Counted from the stretch's first letter, positions 1 through 10,185 are shown. The stretch: DNA of 21,946 bases from Conidiobolus incongruus B7586 (GCA_000697335.1 JNEM01008480.1:1-21946); one strand, 5' to 3'. Program-made: numbers and translations. The notes: generated by a model not told the origin, from the letters alone.

Positions 1-487
1 TTTATTTAAAATTAATAATTTGTTTGAAAAATCAGAAATTAAAAAATTTCCCATTATTTTAAATTCAAGGTAATATTAAAACTATGAATACTTGTTTATT
101 ATTTATTTTGTACTTTTATTAAGATAAAATATCTTCAAATCAAATTATATTAACTGATAGGTAAGTGATTGATATAAAATTTTTTATGAATTTAAATTGC
201 TTAATATTGAAACTGATGTTATTATTATATTTATTATAAATTAAAGTTTAATAAAAATTTTAAAAATAATAATAAAATATAATTAAATTTAAATTAATTA
301 TATAATAATAATAATATATTTTATTAAATTTTTTTTTATAAATAATTTTATATAATTTTTATTTTATTATTTTAATTTTGGATTTTAAAAGAAAAACAAA
401 ATCATAGTGAATAGTATTTTATTAATAAAATTAAAAATTTAATTTATATTTAAAATTATTTTACAGTTAATTTTAATTTAATTTAAT
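1..487. other. AT-rich spacer downstream of the PNS1-like gene
   Basis: Extremely AT-rich sequence with many poly-A/T runs and AAT/ATT triplet stretches (for example around 291-330). It would contain the 3' UTR and poly(A) site of the minus-strand PNS1-like gene. AATAAA-like strings are too common here to single one out. No open frame, RNA gene or repeat family is recognisable. Confidence 0.6.
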
Positions 488-2149
488 TTAATTTTTATTA
501 GCATTTAACCTATTAATAATTTCATGATTATTGATATTAATAGAGTTGGGATCGGATGCTAAACAGACGAAGAAACCATTATTACAACCTTGAAGAATTT
601 GAAGGAGCCAGATGTGAGTGATGCATCCAAGGACAAAGTAGCCACAACTGAGGCCAAAGGTATAGGTTTGATTCTGGTTGAAAGCTGGGTTTGTAATTAT
701 GAGACTTAAATAGCCCAGGAGTGTTGATACCGTACCCACTAGAAGGGTGCTAAGTGTAATGAGAGTTTTGATGAGACTGTCGTTCAACATGTTGTACACA
801 CCGGTGTGATCCATTTCGTCATATCCTAATATATTACTGGTAGTATAATCGTTATCGTGGATGAGACTATATGTCAAACCGATGTCATTGTACCTGCGAA
901 GTACTCTAGTGAAAAATATGGGGAAATCGGTTGTGAAAAAAGATATTATTCCTTTCAAAAGGGTTACTGGAGGTGTGAAGATAGCATTGGTAGCAGCAAT
1001 TCCCAAGTGGGTGGTGAGTGCGCGAGTGATGCAAAAGAAAAAGTTAGAATTCTTATTATTAGGGAAGAAATGATGGATTGTGTAGATGCTCGAAGCAATC
1101 ATGTGAATTACTCCTTTGAAGGTGGTAGCAGTCCACATGAGACTGAGTACCATTAAAACTACGAAAAATGTACCCAATCCACTAGGATTACAGGGTTCAA
1201 TAGGAAGTCTCCAAGCAGAGCACTGAACCTGGGTATCGTATCTGTAAAAGATGGTAAATACACTGTTTACCCAACTGAACAGATAGATCCAAGCAATTAT
1301 TTCGACGAAGAAACCGAATATAATTAAAGTTTTTTGGCTTAACAAGAAAGATTGGGTATGATTTAAAATACTGATAGTGAAATCCATCTTAACTCTCAAT
1401 TTAGCATATAAAAGGATCCAAACGATAATAGAGATTAGGAAAATAGCACCCGATAACCATGCAGTTTTGATGAAAAATAAAATACAAGCTATAAGAGAAG
1501 CAATAGGTAAGAGTAAGAACACAAAGTAAATAAACACTCGTGGAACGACTAAACCGATGATACAAAGGAAAAAGTTAAATATTATAGATCCCGATATGGC
1601 TACTAAATAAGTAAGAATAGTTGCTTTAGTCCCAAGCAAAGTACCATATGCAGCTTCCATAGCTCTAATATCGACCACTGCTGAACTGTACATGGAATAA
1701 ATTGTATAAAATAATAGGTTGAGTAAGAAGAGAGCACCCCAGTAACCATTCTGATATAAGTAAGTAGTTTGAATTCCTGAGTGATTATAGTCCACATCAT
1801 TCGCAAGCAAATTCTGCTGACTGGGATGAGTATCGTATCTGATGATAGACTCCCTTTTGACCAATGTCCCGCTCTTTTCATTAAACTTGGATTCACCTTT
1901 TACCTTTGCAAATTCTTTCGGAGGCACCCATCCTGAATGATCAATTGGAGCCTTTTTCTCATCCAATTTGTCTACGAAATCAACTTTTTCTTTAGAATCA
2001 TCAATTGAATTCCTAAAATTGGTTTCGTACAAAGGCTCTAAATACTGTTGATTGTAGTAGTGTGTAGCATAGTCTACAGATGGTGATTGAACTCGGGGAT
2101 AATTTTCTCCTTCATCAGATCTGCCAGAGCTTTTGGAATAATAGCTCAT
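488..2149 (-). CDS. PNS1: Pns1/CTL-type choline-transporter-like multipass membrane protein
   Basis: An intact 553-residue intronless frame. Seen: a hydrophilic N-terminus of about 130 residues rich in Tyr, Ser, Asp and Lys, then about nine or ten hydrophobic segments (roughly 135-155, 175-201, 203-225, 228-249, 272-296, 325-349, 371-403, 460-488 and 496-520) and a short hydrophilic tail. Family marks of the choline-transporter-like (CTL, Pfam PF04515) group are the 'MLNDSL' segment near 454-459 and the C-terminal 'NNGFFVCLASDP' near 523-534, matching the usual D-x-I-F-V-C-Y-A-E-D-P block. Yeast Pns1 (539 aa) has nearly the same length. The family sits in the plasma membrane or other membranes; vertebrate members move choline, but in yeast choline transport by Pns1 is not established, so the substrate is open. 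The start is supported by an in-frame TAA three codons upstream and an A at -3. The segment before MLNDSL (about 418-450) is more divergent than usual. Confidence 0.85.
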   Translation of the reverse strand: MSYYSKSSGRSDEGENYPRVQSPSVDYATHYYNQQYLEPLYETNFRNSIDDSKEKVDFVDKLDEKKAPIDHSGWVPPKEFAKVKGESKFNEKSGTLVKRESIIRYDTHPSQQNLLANDVDYNHSGIQTTYLYQNGYWGALFLLNLLFYTIYSMYSSAVVDIRAMEAAYGTLLGTKATILTYLVAISGSIIFNFFLCIIGLVVPRVFIYFVFLLLPIASLIACILFFIKTAWLSGAIFLISIIVWILLYAKLRVKMDFTISILNHTQSFLLSQKTLIIFGFFVEIIAWIYLFSWVNSVFTIFYRYDTQVQCSAWRLPIEPCNPSGLGTFFVVLMVLSLMWTATTFKGVIHMIASSIYTIHHFFPNNKNSNFFFCITRALTTHLGIAATNAIFTPPVTLLKGIISFFTTDFPIFFTRVLRRYNDIGLTYSLIHDNDYTTSNILGYDEMDHTGVYNMLNDSLIKTLITLSTLLVGTVSTLLGYLSLIITNPAFNQNQTYTFGLSCGYFVLGCITHIWLLQILQGCNNGFFVCLASDPNSININNHEIINRLNANKN

Positions 2150-2465
2150 ATTTATTTAAATATAGTTAAAAATGACTAAATAGATGTAACTATTGACGTT
2201 ATATTGAAAAAAAATCAATAAAATTAAATTGGGGAAAAGATATTGAAATTAATTGAATTATAAGAAAAAAAGGAAAATATCAACAGTTCAAACTAATATA
2301 ACCTCAAGCCAACCAAGTTGAAAACATAACAACCTATACCCTGACTTTCATTTTATATCTCGTCCCAGCACACTTACAACAAGCATCATGACTCATGCAC
2401 TGAGTAATTAATCAAGTGCATAAATTAACGCTTCTAAAAATTGTCGTTAGTATAATCTAAATTTA

Positions 2466-2561
2466 ATTGGATTGAATCCTCTATGGTTTGACTGTTAGAG
2501 GATCATGCCAATTTATTTTGTTGAATTGGATTGGTTTCAATTAATACTGCAGCTTTATTGG
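2466..2561 (-). promoter_or_regulatory. CCAAT-box cluster upstream of the PNS1-like gene
   Basis: Four ATTGG pentamers on the plus strand (2466-2470, 2525-2529, 2530-2534, 2557-2561) are CCAAT boxes when read in the direction of the PNS1-like gene. They lie about 315-410 bases before its start codon. CCAAT is the binding core of the fungal HAP/NF-Y complex. A similar cluster lies before RPB1. The role is inferred from position and clustering only. Confidence 0.4.
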
Positions 2562-2710
2562 TTGGATTTGGATTATTGAGGAATTGATTTTAATTAATGC
2601 ATTAAAAGTTTAGATTGATATGACACTTTTTTATCTTTAATTTACTCAATCTATGTTCTGATCTTTTACTAATAGTCCTTTTTTGATTATTTAAATAATC
2701 ATTCTGACTC

Positions 2711-2729
2711 ATTAATTAATTAATTAATT
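2711..2729. repeat. Short ATTA tandem repeat
   Basis: About four and a half copies of ATTA in perfect tandem within an AT-rich spacer. It is a simple-sequence tract with no evident function. Confidence 0.7.
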
Positions 2730-4163
2730 TTGAATTTAATTGGCTGATTAAAGTTTTGTTCACAAAATCTGAAAATTTTATTTAAAACTAATAATATAAG
2801 TTGAAATTATGAAAATGCAATTTGATTGAAAAAGTTACGCTTGATCTATTTAAGATTTATTGGTACTTACCCTGGTATATATTTTAAATAATTCCAGAGT
2901 ATACTCAGACTATTTAATATATCATATCAAAAAAATAAGATAATCTATAATTTTTGAATATAACTCGTATAATGTTATTTCCTTCGAAAAATTTAATTAT
3001 TAATTATTTTAGATCATTCTTTGGAATTTAATTATTATTTGGTTATGGTTCGATATCTTCGGCATATGATTTTAACCATTATATAATATTATCATTTTCA
3101 AAATTATTAAAAAAATTAGTTAATTTTAAATAGTAAACGATTAACAATAATAATTAAAATATGCATAAGAATGATATATAACTTATTAGTTATTTGAATA
3201 TTTCTCTATAAAAACATGGCTTTAGAAAATATTAAAATTCATTATCAAAATAAAATATATTTAATTATTAATTTAATTACTATCAAATCAATTTCAAAAA
3301 TCTTATTCAATTTGCTTAACCTATAATTTTTTAAGCTTAAAAAATTTGCAACTTATATATTTGTAATTCCTTAAATTTACTAATATCATTTTAATGGTTT
3401 TTATATTACCACTTAACAATGCTCTCAAAAACGATTTATAGGATTGTTAAATAAGATAATATTTACAGTGGAGATAATAATAACTTGCATTAATTACGAA
3501 TCATAATGATTTTATTCAGATTATCAAGTATTGCAAATTGATCACAATGTTTTGACAAGTTGGAATCAACTTTTGTCAATTTTGAAAGTATAAACATTAA
3601 TCAGCTTATAGCTTACCAATTTGGACCTTATATTAAAAATATTTCTTCTATAATGTTTTTGTTTTTGAATTTTATTTCAATCAATTTATAACAATACAAT
3701 GTGGATATATTTGTGTTTTGGATCTATTGAGAGAGTAAAAAATATGATTAATAATGTTTAATTTCAAAATCATCACAATAGATTACTAATTGGTATTTAG
3801 ATATAAAATTTACTTTTCATTTACATGCTAGATACATTATAAATTATTAAATTTTAATATATTGGAAATCATTTTTTGATATTATAAATATCAATTTGGA
3901 TAATATATATCAATGATTTGTTGATTTTGTATTAATAATATGAGTTCCAAGAATGCAAATATTATAAATCTTATATTATTTCTCAACAATCAATTATAAT
4001 TGATATAATGTATTATAAGAATTATTAATATAAGAGAAGTAATAATATATAACGATAATTCATTAAAATAATAAAAGAAAAAGAGTAAAAGATAAGAGAA
4101 TAATGTGATTTAAAATGCGTGATTGAGTTGAAATAAACTGTGAATAAAATAACAATAAAACGT

Positions 4164-4197
4164 AAAAAAATTCATTTTTATAATAATATATATAAAA
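4164..4197 (-). terminator. Likely Pol III terminator of tRNA-Tyr
   Basis: Read on the minus strand, the first T4 run lies about 22 bases after the tRNA 3' end (A4 at 4194-4197 on the plus strand). A stronger T7 run follows (A7 at 4164-4170). Oligo-T on the non-template strand is the normal Pol III stop signal. The T4 may be leaky, with the T7 as backup. Confidence 0.6.
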
Positions 4198-4218
4198 TAA
4201 AGAAGTTGAAACGAATCA

Positions 4219-4302
4219 TCCGACCAACCGGAATTGAACCAGTGACCTAGAGATTACAGTTTAAACTACAGTCTCCCGCTCTACCAACTGAGCTATAGTC
4301 GG
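4219..4302 (-). tRNA. tRNA-Tyr (anticodon GUA), with an 11-nt intron
   Basis: Read on the minus strand it folds as a full cloverleaf. The acceptor stem CCGACTA pairs with TGGTCGG (one G-U), and the discriminator base is A. The D arm is GCTC/GAGC with loop AGTTGGTA. The anticodon stem GGAGA pairs with TCTCT, with GTA at 4267-4269. The variable loop is AGGTC, and the T arm ACTGG/CCGGT has loop TTCAATT. The mature length is 73 after removing an intron between canonical positions 37 and 38, the usual place for nuclear tRNA introns; tRNA-Tyr carries one in most eukaryotes. Internal promoter boxes are present: A box around TAGCTCAGTTGG and B box GGTTCAATTCC. Confidence 0.95.
4255..4265 (-). other. 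tRNA-Tyr intron, 11 nt
   Basis: The intron reads TTTAAACTGTA on the RNA strand and lies one base 3' of the GTA anticodon (after position 37). With the flanking G it forms the palindrome GTTTAAAC (4259-4266). Its last six bases, ACTGTA, copy the hexamer ACTGTA that spans the anticodon. Borders are set by needing TCTCT (39-43) to pair with GGAGA (27-31) and a 7-base anticodon loop. A one-base shift cannot be wholly excluded. Confidence 0.85.
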
Positions 4303-5471
4303 TTATTAGGAAAAAATTAGAATAAGTTATAGTGCAAATTATTGTGTTTTTGAAATTAATCATGTTTAATTTATATTTCAATGTAATATACCAATTCTAA
4401 GATAATTATATTTTATTATCACAGATTCCTTATATTTGCTTTTTCATTTACATATTTCTATTTCCAATATATTTTTGTTTCTTTTTCTAATTCTATAATT
4501 AAAGATATATACCTGAAAAATCTTCAAAATTCTACAAGTGATTTTTCCAAATATCCATTTTTTAATGATTAATTTACTCTTTATTTTTAATATATTTTTG
4601 ATAATTGAATATCACATTTAATTCAATTCAATATAAATCAAGTGAATATTTATCAATTACAAATTTTAAATATTCAAAAATTGAAACCTAATTCATTAAA
4701 AATTTATTACCCTGTTTTTAATTCAGAAATCGAATAATAAATTTTTTTGAAGATGGAAAAGATATAATTTCAATATATCAAAAAGTTTTAGGAATAGTTC
4801 AATTTATAAGTAAAAATTTTCAAAAATAATTTAATTAGCCAATCATAACACATTGTTATAAATTTATTATAAATATCAAATCACCAATGAAAATATTTTT
4901 TCTACTTTTTCAAGTTAATTCAATCCAACCAGAACCTAATACTATAAGTTTATTTTCTCAATAGTATTACCATTATTTTGAGAATGTGAAAATTTTGTCA
5001 ATTTCAGCTTTAAAAAACAAATACTTATAAAATTATTGTATAAATGATATTAATTGACCAAGATATTTTATGAATATGATTTTATAATCGTATGAAAGTT
5101 GAATTGGATTTTGAATATAATTCAAATATATTGTAACTCAGATCAGGTTGATACAATCATCTTAAAGCATTAATTCAATTATATTAAACAAAGTGAGTTG
5201 ACTTGATGAATAACCTAACCCTTGTACTTAATTGAATAAGAATAAGAATGATATTGATTATTAATATTCAATGTTAAACGATTGAATTGGTCATAACAAT
5301 CTCAACCAAAGTCAAATTATTACAAGGCTAAATCAAAATCAATTATATGATGATGAATCTTGATAAAATATATAAAGAGTATAATTAGCAAATGATAATT
5401 ATTAAAGACATTAATTGTTAATTGTGTAATATGATACAGCAGATTTGCAATAAAAAAGAATTAATATCAGT
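4303..5471. other. Gene-free AT-rich spacer
   Basis: About 1.2 kb between tRNA-Tyr and the 3' end of the eroded Rrn6-like locus. No open frame or RNA gene is recognisable. A single CCAAT occurs near 4840. TGATGA-like strings (near 5204 and 5348) have no matching D box, so no snoRNA is called. Confidence 0.55.
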
Positions 5472-8222
5472 TTAAAATCCTCTAATTCTCTGCTTCTGAG
5501 GAGCTGGTAGTTTAGAGGAAACTGGTTGAGATATCGTTGTGAATGGAGATATTGAAGAAGCTGATTGAGACATTTGGCTAAATGGTCCAAAGTTGACAGA
5601 GGGCTAGGAAGATGTGGAATATGGTCGAATGTTGGAAAATGTAGTGTGTTGGGAGTTGGATGTACAGAGCGAGGAGACTGGCTGTGACAAATATGCGGGT
5701 TTTCGGATAGGGTGTCAAATGGATGATGGTACTCCTGGATCCACCATTTTTTTCACTCCCCAACGATGGCTCAATCTATTCACAAAGCCAGTCATTACTT
5801 TATCTGCCAAGTCGGGATTTAGAAATTGGAATTGATATGGTGGATCGTAATTGTGACCAACAGAATCAGGTGTAAATGGTATATCAGGATGATCTTCAGC
5901 TGGAACAACTAATTGAGATGACATTTCTAAGACAGTTAATAAGATTTTCTTAATTGTGTTATTTTCGGGAATCATTTGAGATAAAGTAAAATTAAGTTTA
6001 CTAAATACAGTTAATTCCTTATGTTCATTGTTCAAAGAAGATTTAAACCAAGTTTTCGCAGATTTTTTGTTCACTACTTGATTCTGTCTAAAGTTGGAAG
6101 CTTTCATCCATTGAACAATGCAACTCAACTGTAGGAGGTAAATCACTTGTGCGTGAATTAATTCTTCAATAAGTTGAACCAAGCTCAGAATAAGGGTAGT
6201 AATTTTGATGTCAATTATAAAACCATCTGAAGAATCATCCTTTCTAATTGCTGGGTTATTTGGGTGTTTATGGGTAGCAAATACATGGTTAAATATTATG
6301 ATTTGCTCATCAATCGTGTACAGTCAAATGTTCTAATATTGGACATGTGTCCATTCATGTTAGACTGAAAACTATGAACAAGTAATTTTAGTTCTGGTGA
6401 AGTTTTAATTATCATTGAATTATACAATTCCAATTTTGACAGTGATCTAACATCAGTTCACTTGAGTTTGATTTGATATATATGAGCCAATTCTGTCAAC
6501 CACCAAATTTTTATATCACTATCCTCGCTCCCAAACTCAACTTGAGCATTAAAACCGATCAATTGAGGTAAATCAAGATTAACTTGAGTTAATCCTAAGA
6601 ATGCATGGAAATATGTTGGCATAACATTAATACCATGAAATTTTAAATTGAATAGTTTGTAATACAGTCTAAATTGTAAGGAATCATGAAATGTTGGAAT
6701 ACCAAATGGAATTTGGGATAGAGAGATACCAGGTTTGACTGATAGGATATGAGTAAGGGATGGGATGGAAAGTAGACCAGATTGTTATTAGAAATTGAGT
6801 TCATGGTTTTCATAGTGATAAATCTAGTTATTGAAATATTTAAGTTGGGAAATCCAAGAGTTAAATGCACTGTAAGATACTAACAATTTTAGGATCTTGT
6901 AGTGAGATGATCAATAAATACTTGCTTGTTAGTCGCACCATAATTTTTTGATTAATTATTTCGAATGATAATAATTGAAGTTAATTGGAGTGATTAAACA
7001 TTTTGAAAGTGAAACTCCAACCTTATATAACTGAGTGGATGTCATGATGACTAGTAAACTGTTTGATACACATCTAACACGAACAGAAGCTAGTGGACCA
7101 GGTACAGGCAATTTCGGTAATTTTTGATCATGGTTGTTATCTGATTGATTTTTTGGATTTGAATCAGAGTTTATCTTAGAATCTAATTTGATTCAGCATC
7201 TTCCTCAGATTCCGCTCCACTAAATAAATCATTTTCACTATCCTTCTCATCCGAGTTTTCGTTATCGTATATTGAATTCTGTCTGCCGGTAACAAAATTA
7301 GTAATTCAATGACTTCTAGTATTTGAACAGGGCTTATTAGTAAATGTTTGAGGTTCAGTAATGGGAATATCAATTTGATCCAACTTTTTGAACTCTGTCC
7401 TATTTATGATAGCTTTGAGTAATTCACCATTTTCGAGAATGGCGAAGAATTCATTGGAATCAAAGGGATTAAATGACACCTCAATAGGAGAAGAATAAAA
7501 TTGAAGCGATAATATGTCATTCATCTTTGGACCATCACTGCAAAGATCTTTTTGTGTTAAACGACATATTATCTATCCTACTTTTAATCTTAAAGTTAAA
7601 GCACATATTCATCAATAATTTTGGACTGATATATTTGGTAAATGCTTTGGACAGCCTCAGTCAACAAAAATGTTTTTGTAGAATCGCTAACATTAATTGT
7701 CCATAATTGATTTTGACCTTGACCACCTATATAGATCAACCATTTACCAAATACCAACTGCAAACAATTTCCTACGCCCTCTTTGAAAATCAAGCTGTTG
7801 ACTTCATAGTTCAATTGTTATACAGAAAACTCTACTATCGAAGATTTATCAATATTATACGGTATATAATGCCTTGTTCTTATATATTTGGCAGTGTCGT
7901 CGGATCGCAACGAATAATTTTTGATGTGATATTCGGGATGTTTTAGAAGCAAATGCTTACATGGAGAACAAAGTCGGCGCAAAGATCCCTGAGGAATCAA
8001 ACGATATTTGTTAAGAAAATACTCATCATCCTTCAAGCAAGTGAAATGGCTATGTAATTCGTGATTTCCAAAGTAATTTAAACTTTTAAATTGCGTGATA
8101 GGTTGGTATTGGAAGAATATATTAGGAAGTATAATGTGAATTAATGAATCCTGAGATTTTGCAAATGGCCTCCAAACCAAATCGAGTTCATCTTCTGAGC
8201 TTACTTCGGTAGAAAATACTGA

Positions 8223-8261
8223 CTGTGACCTAGTAAAATTATTTGATAGCTAATTATTTAC
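8223..8261 (-). other. Candidate 39-nt intron in the Rrn6-like locus
   Basis: On the minus strand a CGT codon is followed by GTAAATAATTAG and, 39 bases on, CACAG followed by TCA. Removing it skips the TAG at 8250-8252 and joins two acidic/serine-rich frames in phase ('CDLKR' to 'SVFSTEVSSEDELDLVWRPF'). The donor is weak and the length is below that of the RPB1 intron. Two independent breaks would explain the region equally well. Confidence 0.3.
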
Positions 8262-8864
8262 ACGCTTGAGATCACAAATATTTTGGTTAGCATTTGATAA
8301 ACTAATACTCTCATTTTCACTATTTCTGAAAGAAGTGATTTCTATAATTTCTTTGACTTTTGGAGATGCTTTGGATTTAGAGAATATGGGTTGTGCATTG
8401 TGTCGGTTAAAGTATATTTCAAGCTCAGGTATAGTCATATTTGACAAATCAGGAGCTGGTCTTTTCTCTGCAAACTCCAATATCTCAAGAAGTGTATAAG
8501 GGATTTGACCATTTATAATATTTTTTGCTGGATTGTAGGGCACTCCACCTAAATAAACTTGAAATGTTGCCATACGAGAACATATGGGATGATCAGGAGG
8601 AAAAGTGATCCACGGTTCGACACTGAGGAGTGTTATATCTGAAAAAACGCTCATTGGCTTAGGGAAAAATGTACCTGCTGATATAATTGGCCTAGGTTTC
8701 CTCGGTGGCATTATTTGGGCATTTTTCTGAGGTAGATTATGTTGATTATTGGGAACTTGAGAATTTGGAAACATATTAGAAATAATTTGCTGGTTTGAAT
8801 GAGATTCATAATCAACAGCGTAGTTACTAGAATTCTCTGGAATAATTGTGTCGTTAGTAGGATT

Positions 8865-9246
8865 CTTTTTAGGTCGACTTCTACCTCTTTTATGAAGAAA
8901 TTGTGGAATGAAATTTAAACTTTTGGTTGTATTAATAGGATTATTGTCTTCTGAATGATTTTTAGGTCCGCCTCTTTGTTCAAGGTAAGTATTAATATCG
9001 ATCTTTTTTTTCATTCGAAGGACTTTTGAATGGTCGTCCATGTTTCTTTGGTGTAATATCTATATTGGAATTTTTGTCTCTTGACGAATTTTTGAAAGGT
9101 CGACCTCTTTTTTTCTGCGTGGAATTTGAATTTGTATTGATGACATTTGAAGGATCATGAATTGAAGATTCGTTATTATTTAAAGAAGCTATGGAATTGA
9201 TATTACTATCATTCAAAGGGATTTTTGATGATCGGCCTCTTTTCTT
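8865..9246 (-). repeat. Tandem AT-hook repeats (protein-level)
   Basis: Five related units of roughly 17-44 residues are centred on KKRGRSSK, KKRGRPFK, KKHGRPFK, QRGGPKNH and HKRGRSRPKK, most followed by Asn/Ser/Asp-rich text and an Ile. A further basic-proline motif, PPRKPRP, lies at 8691-8711. R-G-R-P cores bind the minor groove of AT-rich DNA. Units 1-3 read in one frame and units 4-5 in another, with the switch at the A8 tract. Unit 2 is followed by 'NIDI', and the second frame gives 'KIDI' after unit 3, so the repeat phase carries across the break. Confidence 0.75.
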
Positions 9247-10132
9247 TGGAGTCGTATCAGAATCTATATGTCCAATTAACGAATGGCTATTTGTTTGTAA
9301 ACTGGGTTCAGTATTATCGATGTTGTCCATTCATGTCCATTTTAATAAAATGTAACAGAATACATGTTAATTAATATACTTAAACACAGTTATTAATAAA
9401 ACTTGAATTGATATTCTGAATTAATAAACTTGATAAGTGCTCCTATCGAATCCTATATATATGAAATATCAGTATATCAAATTTTGGAATTGACTATATA
9501 ATAACTTTAATATTGCATTGTAATAATATTTGAATGTGATGTATTAAATAAACATAAAAGATTATTAATATTATTCTATTATGTTTTACTTTTCAGATAC
9601 CCAATTTTTATATTATAAATAATCATTTATTGAAAATCTGATCATTTTTGTTATGTCATAATATAAATATTGCCATTTTACCACTGTAAAATCTACATTA
9701 TTTTTAGGAAGTAATTCTTGATATCAGAATCAGTAAATCAATATACTATTATAAATATATATGTATTCTTTATTTTATCAAATCTTATAATTATTATGCG
9801 AAATTTTAACTTTGAAAATTCGTATTTAAAAAAAATAGAAATATAATGAAATTTTAAAATTAAAAATAATTCATTTTAATGAATTTGATTTCACCTATAA
9901 TATTAATCAACTGATATTAAAATTATTTAAATATTCAAAATATAATATACTAACAATAATTTAACAGGATGAAGGAATAATAATATTTCATAACATTATC
10001 ATAAATATTATAAATATAAGAATACTCTATAATTCGGTATCGTGAATATATAAATAATAATAATAAATGAACTTTATTTTGAATAATTAAAAAAAATCAA
10101 ATGCTAAAATGGAAAATAACTGGATGAGTAAT

Positions 10133-10185
10133 ATTAGTTTTTTTGTGTGTATAATCTGAAAAGATTCACACTTTTTATCACTAAT
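10133..10185. repeat. Nested inverted repeat with GAAA loop
   Basis: The outer arms are ATTAGT (10133-10138) and ACTAAT (10180-10185). Inside them GTGTG (10145-10149), a 3-base bulge and AATCT (10153-10157) pair with AGATT and CACAC (10162-10171) around a GAAA loop. T runs flank the hairpin on both sides. It could be a structured RNA end, a terminator-like hairpin or chance in AT-rich DNA. Confidence 0.45.

Larger units (their letters stand above)
2150..4218. other. Gene-free AT-rich spacer between the PNS1-like gene and tRNA-Tyr
   Basis: About 2 kb with no frame of useful length on either strand. The first few hundred bases are the likely 5' UTR and promoter of the minus-strand PNS1-like gene and are a little more GC-rich. 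A short ATTA tandem run lies at 2711-2729. No conserved RNA gene is recognised in the remainder. Confidence 0.55.
5472..9330 (-). pseudogene. Eroded gene: AT-hook N-terminus plus Rrn6/TAF1C-like Pol I factor
   Basis: Successive minus-strand coding pieces run from ATG at 9330 to a TAA at 5472-5474. First comes an AT-hook region (about 9246-8865), then an unrecognised segment with 'PWITFPPDHP' and 'YLGGVPYNP' (about 8610-8510). Next is 'LVWRPFAKSQD' (near 8180), then propeller-like 'IEVSFNPFDSNEFFAI' (near 7470). An acidic linker follows (7190-7262), then 'LASVRVRCVSNSLLVIMTS' (about 7095-7040). The helical region spans about 6740-5715, and a Ser/Gln-rich tail ends in basic 'KQRIRGF'. The order, the FNPFD motif and the basic GF end resemble Rrn6 (yeast 894 aa), a subunit of the Pol I core factor that recruits polymerase to rDNA; this is judged by eye. 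About ten breaks interrupt it: a frame change at the A8 tract (9004-9011), stop/frame change at 8222-8262 (possibly an intron), TAA 7818-7820, stops and shifts at 7525-7595, TGA 7306-7308, a frame change near 7183, stops at 6870-6965, TGA 6458-6460, a frame change near 6310-6330, one after 5715, and TAG 5604-5606. A uORF (9314-9340) overlaps the start codon. The AT-hook part could be a separate gene. Confidence 0.55.

Noticed and set aside
857-1156. Plus-strand open frames inside the PNS1-like gene
   Set aside because: Their products have no family character, and they overlap a well-supported membrane protein on the other strand.
2864-2875. TACTTACCCTGG, resembling the 5' end of U1 snRNA
   Set aside because: It has one extra base relative to ACTTACCTG, and none of the following U1 stem sequences are present.
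5204-5360. TGATGA strings as C/D-box snoRNA starts
   Set aside because: No CTGA D box at suitable distance and no flanking terminal stem.
5578-5835. Overlapping open frames on both strands near the 3' end of the eroded locus
   Set aside because: They are by-products of a low-complexity Ser/Pro/Gln-rich tail; the minus-strand frame ending in RIRGF at 5472 explains the region better.
7818-7820. Stop codons in the Rrn6-like locus as a sign of a changed genetic code
   Set aside because: RPB1 and the PNS1-like gene both end in TAA and have no internal stops, and the locus also has frame changes and TGA/TAG stops.
8981-8990. Perfect plus-strand 5' splice consensus CAAGGTAAGT
   Set aside because: It lies antisense within the AT-hook coding sequence (codons for Thr-Tyr-Leu-Glu), and no plus-strand exon is visible.
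5472-9330. RIP-type C-to-T mutation as the cause of decay
   Set aside because: Many breaks are frame changes rather than C-to-T stops, and no second copy is visible in the window to trigger RIP.
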